41,951 bases of DNA from Methanobrevibacter sp. (GCA_017652345.1 JAGCBE010000520.1:1-41951); one strand, 5' to 3'; counted from the stretch's first letter, positions 1-5,149 are shown. Program-made: numbers and translations. The notes: generated by a model from the sequence alone, not told the origin.

Positions 1-52
1 GAGCAGAGGACTGAAAATCCTCGTGTCGTAGGTTCAATTCCTGCCCTGCCCA
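1..52 (+). tRNA. tRNA-Phe (GAA), 5' part outside window
   Basis: The end of the D arm, an anticodon stem gagga/tcctc with loop CTGAAAA (anticodon GAA), a T arm with loop ttcaatt and an acceptor strand ending in discriminator A are visible. The acceptor 5' strand lies upstream of the window, so the tRNA array continues to the left. Confidence 0.9.
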
Positions 53-56
53 CTTT

Positions 57-139
57 GTAGCGTATCCGAATTGGTGAGGAGACGGTCTTGAAAACCGTTG
101 AGCAGAAATGCTTTGGGGGTTCGAGCCCCTCACGCTACG
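57..139 (+). tRNA. tRNA-Ser (TGA)
   Basis: The acceptor stem gtagcgt/acgctac is perfect. The anticodon loop is CTTGAAA (TGA), there is a long class II variable arm as expected for serine, and position 73 is G. It lies 4 nt after tRNA-Phe and only 25 nt before the start of the GIY-YIG gene. Confidence 0.95.
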
Positions 140-164
140 CTTAATTAAGAAAGGAGACATTATA

Positions 165-932
165 ATGTCATACATCTATAAGATTTCAAATGATATAAAT
201 GATTTAGTTTATATTGGTCAAACAATAGGTTCTATCCAAACAAGATTTAAACAGCATTGTTATGACAGTAAAAGAGATACTAATAATAAATTTCATAATG
301 CTATGAGAAATATAGGTATAGAACATTTTAAAGTTGAACTTATCGAAGAATGTTCTAATGAACAGTTAGATAATAGAGAAAAATATTGGATTTCTTATTA
401 TGATAGTTGTAATAATGGTTACAATAGCACAAAAGGTGGTCAAAATAGTACCTTAAAAATTAATCCAGATTATTGTATTCAATATTATTTAGAAAATAAA
501 GATACAAAAACATTAACTCAAATAACAAAAGAGTTAGGTGTAAGTACAAATAATTTAAGAGAATTACTTCAAGAAGCGGGAATAAGAGAAAAACAATTTT
601 ATTTAACTCACAGTCAATGGAGTCAAGAAGAAATAGATAATATTAAAAAAGATATTGAGAATGGGTGTAGTTTAGCTTATCTTTCTAAAACTTATCATCA
701 TGATATAAGAACAATTAAAAAGTTTCTTGAAGAAAATAATTTAGTTATTTTAAAAAATCCAAATAATCAAAAAATACCTATTTGGCAATTAGATTTACAA
801 GGAAATTTTATTGCAGAATGGGCATCTATTTATGAAGCTAAGCAAGCTTTTAATAATAGACATATTGGAGAATGTGTTAATGGAAAAAGAAAAACTGCTT
901 GTGGCTATAAATGGATAAAAAAACCTATTTAA
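165..932 (+). CDS. GIY-YIG homing endonuclease
   Basis: A 255-residue protein with an N-terminal GIY-YIG nuclease domain. Visible are I4-Y5-K6 in place of GIY, Y16-I-G18, the conserved Arg (R27), the catalytic Glu (E72 in NREKYW) and Asn (N87 in GYNSTKGG). The middle looks like helix-turn-helix DNA-binding segments. The C-terminal part (IPIWQLDLQGNFIAEW and following) resembles the NUMOD repeats that homing enzymes use to grip DNA. The start at 165 follows AAGGAGA; an in-frame ATG inside tRNA-Ser (108) is rejected because it lacks a ribosome site and would begin in the tRNA. It is a free-standing gene between tRNA-Ser and the tmRNA, a typical homing insertion point in a phage tRNA array. Confidence 0.9.
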   Translation: MSYIYKISNDINDLVYIGQTIGSIQTRFKQHCYDSKRDTNNKFHNAMRNIGIEHFKVELIEECSNEQLDNREKYWISYYDSCNNGYNSTKGGQNSTLKINPDYCIQYYLENKDTKTLTQITKELGVSTNNLRELLQEAGIREKQFYLTHSQWSQEEIDNIKKDIENGCSLAYLSKTYHHDIRTIKKFLEENNLVILKNPNNQKIPIWQLDLQGNFIAEWASIYEAKQAFNNRHIGECVNGKRKTACGYKWIKKPI

Positions 933-945
933 AAATAATATAATT

Positions 946-1255
946 GGGCTTGAAGTTTAAGGCGATCGATTGGGTTATGATGACTATAATCTCGCACGGT
1001 GACTCGTAAAGTCAAACTTAAAAACAAACGCAAACGAATATAGAATGGCTGCCTAAGCCTATTAGGTTCCAAAAGAAGTGTAGAGTAATCTGTTTTCTGT
1101 AAGCTTTGAGGATTGAAAACTGAAACAGTTGAGTGTGGCGGACACGGCAGTGCGCATAAACCGCCATTTTTATAGTTGACTGTCTTAAAGTCTATTGCGT
1201 AAAAAAGATTATAGGATAGTAATTCAAGACGCGAGTTCGAATCTCGCCAGGTCCA
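946..1255 (+). ncRNA. ssrA: tmRNA (transfer-messenger RNA), phage-encoded
   Basis: About 310 nt. The tRNA-like ends pair: gggcttg (946-952) with caggtcc (1248-1254), including the G3-U70 pair read by alanyl-tRNA synthetase, then discriminator A1255. The T arm is gcgag-ttcgaat-ctcgc (1231-1247). The segment before it (ggatagtaattcaagacg) closely matches the 3' end of bacterial tmRNAs. The tag reading frame is 1030-1056, from resume codon GCA: A N E Y R M A A, stop TAA. With the uncoded alanine the tag is AANEYRMAA, ending in the protease-signal type -AA. CCA is not encoded (TCA follows), so the host must add it. No SmpB gene is in the window; the host protein would be needed. Confidence 0.9.
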
Positions 1256-1316
1256 TCAAAGGAAGTATAAACCGTTAAGGAGGCGGATGTGACTGGTCTT
1301 AAAAGGAGTTTTTATA

Positions 1317-1730
1317 ATGGATGAAGTTAACAGAAAACAAATTGGCAGAATTGGTTTAAGTATGGCAATAAATTATTTTACTTTGCAAGGATATACAGTA
1401 TCTCTGCCAATGAATGACACTCAGTGGTATGACATAGTGATCGAAAAAGATGGAAAATTTGAGACTGTACAATGTAAAGCCACTCAAACAAAAGATAATA
1501 GAATAGATTTTCGTTCAACTGGTGGAACAAAGGGTGAAGTCTATGATAATCTTTTAAATCACTCTGAGCTTGATTATTTGTTTTGTGTTAATAAAGATTT
1601 AGATATGTGGTTAATACCTATTAAAGAGATTACTACAACTAGACAAATTACTTTAAGAACAGAGCCAAATAAAAATAATCAAGGATTTCAAACTTATAAA
1701 TACCGAGTTCGATTCTCGGATAAGGCATAA
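1317..1730 (+). CDS. PD-(D/E)xK homing endonuclease inside tRNA-Tyr
   Basis: A 137-residue protein starting with ATG after AAAGGAG. It resembles the PD-(D/E)xK group I intron endonucleases typified by I-Ssp6803I, which is known from an intron in the anticodon loop of a cyanobacterial tRNA-fMet. Visible are an N-terminal helix with QIGRIGLSMAINYFTLQGY, then SLPMNDTQWYDIVI (Asp39) and VQCK (Gln52, Lys54), a Q-x-K variant of the catalytic motif. The gene fills the insertion in tRNA-Tyr and its last codons overlap a T-arm-like hairpin (1703-1727). Expected role: it cuts the intact tRNA-Tyr anticodon region so that the insertion is copied. The function is inferred from family and location. Confidence 0.8.
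   Translation: MDEVNRKQIGRIGLSMAINYFTLQGYTVSLPMNDTQWYDIVIEKDGKFETVQCKATQTKDNRIDFRSTGGTKGEVYDNLLNHSELDYLFCVNKDLDMWLIPIKEITTTRQITLRTEPNKNNQGFQTYKYRVRFSDKA
1703..1727 (+). other. T-arm plus acceptor-like 3' tRNA half inside the insertion
   Basis: The sequence ccgag-ttcgatt-ctcgg (1703-1719) is a perfect T arm, followed by seven bases ataaggc and an A in the discriminator position, ending exactly where the tRNA-Tyr 3' half begins. It encodes the endonuclease C-terminus (YRVRFSDKA). No matching 5' strand (gccttat) was found nearby. It may be a captured tRNA end or a mimic that aids processing. Confidence 0.55.
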
Positions 1731-1779
1731 ATCACATAGCTTCGGCTTCGAGTGGGTTCGATTCCCTCTACTTCCATAT

Positions 1780-1849
1780 GTGTCGAATGTCTGCGGAAGG
1801 CGGTTGCTCTGCAAAAGCAATGAGGTTGGTTCAACTCCAACTCGGCACT
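1780..1849 (+). tRNA. tRNA-Cys (GCA)
   Basis: The acceptor gtgtcga/tcggcac includes a T-G pair. The anticodon loop is CTGCAAA (GCA) in stem ttgct/agcaa, the T arm is gttgg-ttcaact-ccaac, and U73 is the cysteine identity base. It starts 3 nt after tRNA-Tyr. Confidence 0.92.
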
Positions 1850-1861
1850 CTTAGATATTTT

Positions 1862-1890
1862 TTGCATTTTTTTTAATTTTTTGTTATAAT
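1862..1890 (+). promoter_or_regulatory. promoter TTGCAT-17-TATAAT
   Basis: The -35 is TTGCAT (1862-1867), the spacer is 17 nt, and the -10 is TATAAT (1885-1890) with an extended TGn before it. The spacer is T-rich. It drives the 138-codon gene that follows. Confidence 0.85.
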
Positions 1891-1915
1891 TATTATAGAA
1901 AGAATAAAAAAGGAT

Positions 1916-2332
1916 GTGATGATTATGAGAGATAAATTAAGAAAAAAGTATCAGCTTAATGCAAATAAGCTTGTTAAAGAAGTTAATAAAGCAATAGAGG
2001 CAGATTTTTTATGGCGTGGTAGATTTGTTTTTCATATAATGGATAGTAATTTTGAAAGATTTAAAGATGGTAGTGGTGGTATCCTGTATGTGATTTTAAG
2101 AGGATATGATAAAAAGACAAACTATTATAAAGATTATATTTTAGACTACGCTCCTTATTTTCAGTTTATTGAATGGGATTTATGGCAAATTACTAATAAA
2201 TTTATTACTGAAGATACTGATACTTGGAAGAAAGGTAACAATCCATTTAATGACAACAAAATAGATTATACTAAAGTTAAAATAGATGATAATATATGGA
2301 ATTTTAAATATTATCCTTATAAGCAATTTTGA
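1916..2332 (+). CDS. hypothetical phage protein, 136-138 aa
   Basis: I do not recognise this protein. It is rich in Lys, Tyr, Asp and Trp with no clear membrane segment. The start is ATG 1916 (MMIMRDK), or more likely one of the in-frame ATGs at 1919 or 1925, since GGATGTGATG at 1912-1921 can act as the ribosome site. The N-terminus looks helical (KLRKKYQLNANKLVKEVNKAIEADF) and the rest is aromatic-rich. It has its own promoter 26 nt upstream, and its TGA stop overlaps the -35 of the next promoter, so it is a single-gene unit in the RNA island. A basic helical start would suit nucleic-acid contact, but that is speculation. Confidence 0.75.
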   Translation: MMIMRDKLRKKYQLNANKLVKEVNKAIEADFLWRGRFVFHIMDSNFERFKDGSGGILYVILRGYDKKTNYYKDYILDYAPYFQFIEWDLWQITNKFITEDTDTWKKGNNPFNDNKIDYTKVKIDDNIWNFKYYPYKQF

Positions 2333-2357
2333 TTTTTTTAAAAATTTTTGATATAAT
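2329..2357 (+). promoter_or_regulatory. promoter TTGATT-17-TATAAT
   Basis: The -35 TTGATT (2329-2334) overlaps the stop codon of the gene before it. The spacer contains AAAAATTTTTG, and the -10 is TATAAT (2352-2357), extended TGa. It drives the spacer RNA and the tRNA-Asn group. Confidence 0.88.
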
Positions 2358-2363
2358 AATTAT

Positions 2364-2496
2364 AGAAAAAATAAAGAGAGTGAGCTGAAAAATGTTCCAG
2401 TGGAAGTTAGGCTACAAGGCGGAAACGCTGAAGATGTAAGACCAAGTAGTAAGAGGTGGACGGCTAATCCACAACTCTTCCTTCCCCTCTTAATTT
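2364..2496 (+). ncRNA. structured leader/spacer RNA before tRNA-Asn
   Basis: There is no coding frame. It follows a consensus promoter. Visible hairpins are gcg-GAAA-cgc (a GNRA tetraloop) near 2420 and gtgga-cggctaa-tccac near 2457-2473, the latter inside a longer aagag...ctctt helix. The second resembles an anticodon arm but lacks U33, so it is not called a tRNA. The function is unknown. Confidence 0.4.
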
Positions 2497-2570
2497 TGGC
2501 ACATAGCTCAGTTGGTAGTAGCGGATGACTGTTAATCATCAGGTCGTAGGTTCGAGCCCTACTGTGCCAG
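2497..2570 (+). tRNA. tRNA-Asn (GTT)
   Basis: The acceptor tggcaca/tgtgcca is perfect. The loop is CTGTTAA (GTT) in stem gatga/tcatc, the T arm is gtagg-ttcgagc-cctac, and G73 is as expected for Asn. Confidence 0.95.
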
Positions 2571-2574
2571 TTTA

Positions 2575-2688
2575 AGATAATCTGTAAAGAGAATAAAAGG
2601 AACACTGGTGACTAATGCCTTGAGGTGGGGAATTCCTGTTCAAAATGAGTAGCACCTCTAAAGATGTGTGCAATCCGTCAGATTATCT
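2575..2688 (+). ncRNA. stem-closed spacer RNA A
   Basis: A 114-nt element between tRNA-Asn and tRNA-Trp, closed by a perfect 10-bp stem: agataatctg (2575-2584) with cagattatct (2679-2688). It has no coding frame. It is one of four such elements in the array. Confidence 0.5.
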
Positions 2689-2692
2689 AAAG

Positions 2693-2854
2693 GTACCTAA
2701 ACCGCGTCCATCCTGGCTCGGTATATAAATGCATCGGGAGAGCAAAGAAACTGTTTGACGAAACTCGTGACTGCTGCAGCGGTCCACCACCTGATACGCA
2801 AGTCGGGGAACTCCAGGGATACACTCTGCGGGCGGAGGTTGAGCTCCGCATTTT
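2693..2854 (+). other. non-coding spacer with hairpins
   Basis: About 160 nt with no gene. It is unusually GC-rich for the window. It contains a near-palindrome around gctgcagc (2775) and a hairpin gcggag...ctccgc followed by ATTTT just before tRNA-Trp, which could be a weak terminator or processing signal. Not recognised. Confidence 0.35.
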
Positions 2855-2926
2855 AGGCTTCTGGTGTAACGGTAGCATGGGCGCCTCCAAAGCGTTAAGG
2901 TTAGGGTTCAAATCCTTAGGAGCCTG
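2855..2926 (+). tRNA. tRNA-Trp (CCA)
   Basis: The acceptor is aggcttc/ggagcct, the anticodon loop CTCCAAA (CCA) in stem ggcgc/gcgtt, the T loop ttcaaat, and G73 is the tryptophan identity base. Confidence 0.92.
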
Positions 2927-2932
2927 TATTAT

Positions 2933-3006
2933 AGACCATTAGCTCAGTGAGTTAGAGCGACGCTCTGATAAGGCGTAGGTCATAGGTGCAAATCCTATAT
3001 GGTCTA
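2933..3006 (+). tRNA. tRNA-Ile (GAT)
   Basis: The acceptor agaccat/atggtct is perfect. The loop is CTGATAA (GAT), the D arm gctc/gagc, the T stem atagg/cctat with the slightly unusual T loop tgcaaat (TGC for TTC), and A73. Confidence 0.92.
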
Positions 3007-3007
3007 C

Positions 3008-3036
3008 TTGCAAAGATAAAAAATTTTTGCTATAAT
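3008..3036 (+). promoter_or_regulatory. promoter TTGCAA-17-TATAAT
   Basis: The -35 TTGCAA (3008-3013) starts 1 nt after tRNA-Ile. The spacer holds AAAAAATTTTTG, and the -10 is TATAAT (3031-3036), extended TGc. Confidence 0.87.
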
Positions 3037-3042
3037 ATTTAT

Positions 3043-3258
3043 AGTAAGTGAAAAGCAAATCACTATAAAAACTCGGTCTTATTAACTCGGCTAATAAGCG
3101 TATATGGAGATTGCTTAGCATTAGGCGTTCCTCACCATATCAACGTAAATGAGAAAAAGATGTCGCGCCCATGTAGGTTTAAGAAGAAGAAAAAGGGTTT
3201 CCTAAAAACTCACTTCTCATGTGCATTTCGCAATTTGGTACATGAGTAAATTGCATAA
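3043..3258 (+). ncRNA. structured spacer RNA before tRNA-Pro
   Basis: About 215 nt, transcribed from the promoter just upstream and non-coding. Hairpins visible: cttatta/taataag near 3077-3098, atatgg/ccatat around 3102-3140, atgagaa/ttctcat around 3149-3222, and gcaattt/aaattgc near 3229-3254. The density of nested pairs suggests a folded RNA. Family not recognised. Confidence 0.45.
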
Positions 3259-3259
3259 T

Positions 3260-3328
3260 GGGAATGTGGTGTAATGGTAGCACGCTACACTTGGGATGTA
3301 GAGGAGAAGTTCAAGTCTTACATTTCCA
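3260..3328 (+). tRNA. tRNA-Pro (TGG), irregular T arm
   Basis: The acceptor gggaatg/catttcc pairs 7 of 7 with one G-T. The D arm is gtg/cac, the anticodon loop CTTGGGA (TGG) in perfect stem ctaca/tgtag, and A73. The T-arm region is one base short and pairs poorly (aag/ctt around ttcaagt), so this copy may be a decayed or atypical tRNA. Confidence 0.75.
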
Positions 3329-3655
3329 ATTAAATCAACAATAAAACTGCGGAAAGGTACCCACTTCCGTAGAGAACATCCGCCTGAAGTCCCAGGTCAT
3401 CCACAAAAGGATAGATACAACAGTACCAATAAGCTAGCAAAATTTCGACTATATATGGGAGTCGTAGAATGGAGATGTGAAGTTGATAAATAATCGAGTA
3501 AGTGGCTAAGAGTGGTAGTACCAATAAAGTGGTAACTAAGGGACCTAATCAACAAGCTGGGACAGGTCGAGCTTACTATTTACCCAGTGATGATTGTACT
3601 AATGAAGTACACGGTGCGGCAACTGCTTCGTAAAGTAAAGAGTTGCATATTTTAA
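3329..3655 (+). other. 327-nt non-coding spacer with hairpins
   Basis: No gene is seen. Hairpins: ctgcggaa/ttccgtag near 3345-3371 (8 bp), cgact/agtcg around 3447-3466, gtac/gtac around 3597, and gcaact/agttgc around 3619-3645. It is probably one or more folded spacer RNAs of the array. No promoter of the array type was found inside. Confidence 0.4.
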
Positions 3656-3770
3656 AAAATAATACATAGTGACTGACGGAAAAAGTAAAAGTCAGGTTCG
3701 ATTCCTGAGATGCGTGGTGCAGGGAGGCATCCCTTATGTAAGGTTCAACCCCTTACCTATGTATTATTTT
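3656..3770 (+). ncRNA. stem-closed spacer RNA with two T-arm-like hairpins
   Basis: A 115-nt element closed by a perfect 14-bp stem, aaaataatacatag (3656-3669) with ctatgtattatttt (3757-3770). Inside are ctgac/gtcag, a T-arm-like tcagg-ttcgatt-cctga, a small hairpin aggga/tccct, and a second T-arm-like taagg-ttcaacc-cctta placed just before the closing stem as in a tRNA. No acceptable anticodon arm was found. It could be a tRNA relic with another tRNA end inserted, or a tRNA-like RNA. Confidence 0.5.
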
Positions 3771-3774
3771 ATAT

Positions 3775-3847
3775 GGCTCTATGGTATAAAGGTTTATTAT
3801 GCCTGACTGTCTATCAGGCGATCTGAGTTCGATTCTCAGTAGAGTCG
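3775..3847 (+). tRNA. tRNA-Asp (GTC)
   Basis: The acceptor is ggctcta/tagagtc with one G-T, the loop CTGTCTA (GTC) in stem cctga/tcagg, the T arm ctgag-ttcgatt-ctcag, and G73 is the Asp identity base. Confidence 0.94.
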
Positions 3848-3856
3848 TTTTAATAA

Positions 3857-3930
3857 GGCGGGGTAGTCAAATGGTATACGATACGGGACTTTCAATCCTG
3901 TGGTGGTGGGTTCAATTCCCCCTCCCGTCA
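3857..3930 (+). tRNA. tRNA-Glu (TTC)
   Basis: The acceptor is ggcgggg/tcccgtc with two wobble pairs, the loop CTTTCAA (TTC) in stem cggga/tcctg, the T loop ttcaatt, and A73. Confidence 0.92.
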
Positions 3931-3935
3931 CTTTT

Positions 3936-4021
3936 CAAGTGTATGATATAATAGCGGACAAGGCTTAGGCACATGAAACAAGGTGGTGGGATGCGAGTGG
4001 CTCACTTATATCATATATTTG
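3936..4021 (+). ncRNA. stem-closed spacer RNA C
   Basis: An 86-nt element closed by a 16-bp stem (3936-3951 with 4006-4021, two G-U pairs). It holds cttaggcacatg, close to tttaggcaaatg in the element at 5157-5256. Its 3' end supplies the TTG of the next promoter. A TATAAT at 3947-3952 lies in the 5' strand but has no good -35. Confidence 0.5.
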
Positions 4022-4047
4022 AAATTTATAAAAATTTTTGATATAAT
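4019..4047 (+). promoter_or_regulatory. promoter TTGAAA-17-TATAAT
   Basis: The -35 is TTGAAA (4019-4024), the spacer contains AAAAATTTTTG, and the -10 is TATAAT (4042-4047), extended TGa. It drives tRNA-Arg and what follows. Confidence 0.87.
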
Positions 4048-4074
4048 ATATATGTAAGATGAAAAAAGAAATAT

Positions 4075-4146
4075 ACCCCATTAGTTTAATGGAGAGAATA
4101 CAGTGCTACGAACTCTGAGATAAAGGTTCGATTCCTTTGTGGGGTA
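4075..4146 (+). tRNA. tRNA-Arg (ACG)
   Basis: The acceptor is accccat/gtggggt, the loop CTACGAA (ACG) in stem cagtg/ctctg with one T-T mismatch, the T arm aaagg-ttcgatt-ccttt, and A73. Confidence 0.9.
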
Positions 4147-4292
4147 ATGAGGTTACTAAGTGGCTTGTCGGTTTCCGTCTAATGTTCGCGGTCGTAGACC
4201 ATTCGCACAACCTTGACATAGAACCGAACGCTGTGGTGGCGTTTCTCCAACTCGGTGTAGCCTATGCACCGAGACCATCATAGGCATAATAA
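4147..4292 (+). other. non-coding spacer with hairpin
   Basis: About 145 nt between tRNA-Arg and tRNA-Met with no gene. The clearest structure is ctcggtg/caccgag (about 4252-4274). Not recognised. Confidence 0.35.
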
Positions 4293-4364
4293 CGCGGGAT
4301 GGAGTAATTGGAAACTTTCCAGAGTCATTATCTGGCGTTCCTGGTTCAAGTCCAGGTCCCGCTA
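4293..4364 (+). tRNA. tRNA-Met (CAT), initiator-like
   Basis: The start cgcgggatggag matches bacterial initiator tRNAs. The acceptor cgcggga/tcccgct leaves a C1-U72 mismatch, the position where initiators carry an unpaired C1. The anticodon CAT sits in loop GTCATTA (G at 32 is unusual) with stem ccaga/tctgg, which lacks the three G-C pairs typical of initiators. The T arm is cctgg-ttcaagt-ccagg, and A73. It could be an initiator-like tRNA or, less likely, a CAT-Ile. Confidence 0.85.
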
Positions 4365-4747
4365 TCACCTTCGTCCTGAAGGTACAAATCAAGGATAATT
4401 TTGTTTAGTAATTTGTTTTCATCTCCTACTCCCAAGAATAAGTATGAAAAGCTAAAGTTACTCGTTCTTCCTATTCGTAAAAGGGAGCCTCAGAGGGTAG
4501 ATAACCGAGTATGGTAAAATCAAAAATTTAGACTTTCAGTTAATGAGGGAACTAACAAGAAACCAGCATGGCGTTTAGACCCATGTGTTTAGCGGGATTG
4601 CTGTCCGCTCTCGGCAGGCTATCGAGGTATTGTGTAAATGTACTGTGGAACTACCATCCTTCCTCTAATAGCAGTACATTTTCTTTCTTCCCAGGTCTTG
4701 TGGTGTAAACATAATAGCACAGGGATTATAATAGAAAGAGAAAAAAG
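4365..4747 (+). other. non-coding spacer with several hairpins
   Basis: About 380 nt without a gene. Hairpins: accttc/gaaggt (4367-4383) directly after tRNA-Met; acaaat/atttgt (about 4384-4416); agcgg/ccgct (about 4590-4610); and a perfect 10-bp stem aaatgtactg (4636-4645) with cagtacattt (4672-4681). A TATAAT at 4727-4732 has no good -35 at the usual spacing. Confidence 0.4.
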
Positions 4748-4796
4748 GAGCGCGGGTTGGCGTTCAAGGTTACCTTGGACGTGCTCCCCGCAATAT
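4748..4796 (+). repeat. 49-nt hairpin repeat, copy 1
   Basis: A strong inverted repeat around GTTCAAGGTTACCTTGGAC (4762-4780), ending CCGCAATAT at the first base of tRNA-Leu. It aligns without gaps to 11227-11275 with 35 of 49 identical bases; both copies keep the ability to fold. Confidence 0.6.
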
Positions 4797-4912
4797 GCAC
4801 CCATGATGGAATTGGTAGACATATGGGACTTAACGAGTGCATAGTCGATAGAGTGTGCATTGGTTAATCCCAGGCTTGAGAAAGCGTGAGGGTTCGACTC
4901 CCTCTGGGTGTA
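4797..4912 (+). tRNA. tRNA-Leu (TAA) with 32-nt insertion in the anticodon loop
   Basis: The acceptor gcaccca/tgggtgt, T arm gaggg-ttcgact-ccctc, class II variable arm cttgagaaagcgtgag region and A73 are intact. The anticodon stem tggga (4824-4828) pairs with tccca (4868-4872), but 39 nt separate them instead of 7. Removing 4834-4865 gives CTTAAAA with anticodon TAA. The insertion extends the stem (ttaac/gttaa with a bulged C) and holds gtgcat twice, able to pair through two wobbles. It is far too small for a self-splicing intron. Confidence 0.8.
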
Positions 4913-5018
4913 CAAGGTTTTGCAAAATCCTTGATACAAATGTAGAGATTCCCTGCTACCAAACAAAGTGGGAGGTTTCACAACGGGTCTCCATCTACCC
5001 TTAAAAGATGAACATTAA
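4913..5018 (+). other. spacer with post-tRNA hairpin
   Basis: Directly after tRNA-Leu, a hairpin caagg-tttt-gc-aaaa-tccttg (about 4913-4933) could help 3' processing. The rest is non-coding. Confidence 0.35.
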
Positions 5019-5053
5019 TGGGGGTAATGCCCGCATTACCCCCAGCTTTTTAA
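5019..5053 (+). terminator. rho-independent terminator
   Basis: Hairpin gggggtaatg-ccc-gcattaccccc followed by AGCTTTTT. It ends the transcript carrying tRNA-Leu and precedes tRNA-Gln. Confidence 0.85.
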
Positions 5054-5065
5054 AAATATTTATAA

Positions 5066-5149
5066 TGGGGTGTCGCCAAGCGGTAAGGCAGTGGGTTTTG
5101 ATCCCACCATGACGTAAGTCTCTCGTAGGTTCGAATCCTACCACCCCAG
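5066..5149 (+). tRNA. tRNA-Gln (TTG) with long variable arm
   Basis: The acceptor tggggtg/cacccca gives U1-A72, and 73 is G; both are glutamine identity features. The anticodon loop is TTTTGAT (TTG) in stem gtggg/cccac, and the T arm is gtagg-ttcgaat-cctac. Between the anticodon and T stems are 17 nt with a small gac-gtaa-gtc hairpin, where bacterial tRNA-Gln normally has about 5. Class II shape is otherwise limited to Leu, Ser and Tyr. Confidence 0.88.

Larger units (their letters stand above)
1261..1776 (+). tRNA. tRNA-Tyr (GTA), interrupted in the anticodon loop
   Basis: Two halves fit one class II tRNA: 1261-1295 and 1728-1776. The acceptor ggaagta/tacttcc pairs 7 of 7; the anticodon stem tgtga (1288-1292) pairs with tcaca (1732-1736); joining CTG (1293-1295) to TAAA (1728-1731) gives loop CTGTAAA, anticodon GTA. 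The variable arm agc-ttcg-gct and A73 fit Tyr. The mature length would be 84 nt. The T stem has one T-T mismatch. The 432-nt insertion (1296-1727) is almost wholly the endonuclease gene, whose stop codon TAA is itself tRNA positions 35-37. Whether it is spliced is unknown; no group I core could be recognised in the space available. Confidence 0.8.

Noticed and set aside
1296..1727. A conventional group I intron in tRNA-Tyr
   Set aside because: Only about 21 nt of the insertion are outside the gene, the insertion does not end in G, and I could not find the conserved core pairings. Left open as a possibility with the core inside the coding part.
2457..2473. gtgga-cggctaa-tccac as the anticodon arm of a tRNA-Ser(GCT)
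   Set aside because: Position 33 is G instead of U and no acceptor, D or T arms fit around it.
3947..3952. TATAAT inside spacer RNA C as another array promoter
   Set aside because: No TTG-type -35 at 17 nt; it is part of the 16-bp stem.
4727..4732. TATAAT before the hairpin repeat and tRNA-Leu
   Set aside because: No -35 at the usual spacing; the nearest TTG is 23 nt upstream.
4638..4844. A 68-codon plus-strand frame before tRNA-Leu
   Set aside because: It runs through the 10-bp stem, the hairpin repeat and into tRNA-Leu, and has no ribosome site.
2360..4981. Several minus-strand reading frames of 60-120 codons across the tRNA island
   Set aside because: They lie over clear tRNAs, promoters and hairpins, have no ribosome sites, and their translations look like tRNA antisense. 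Treated as chance open frames.
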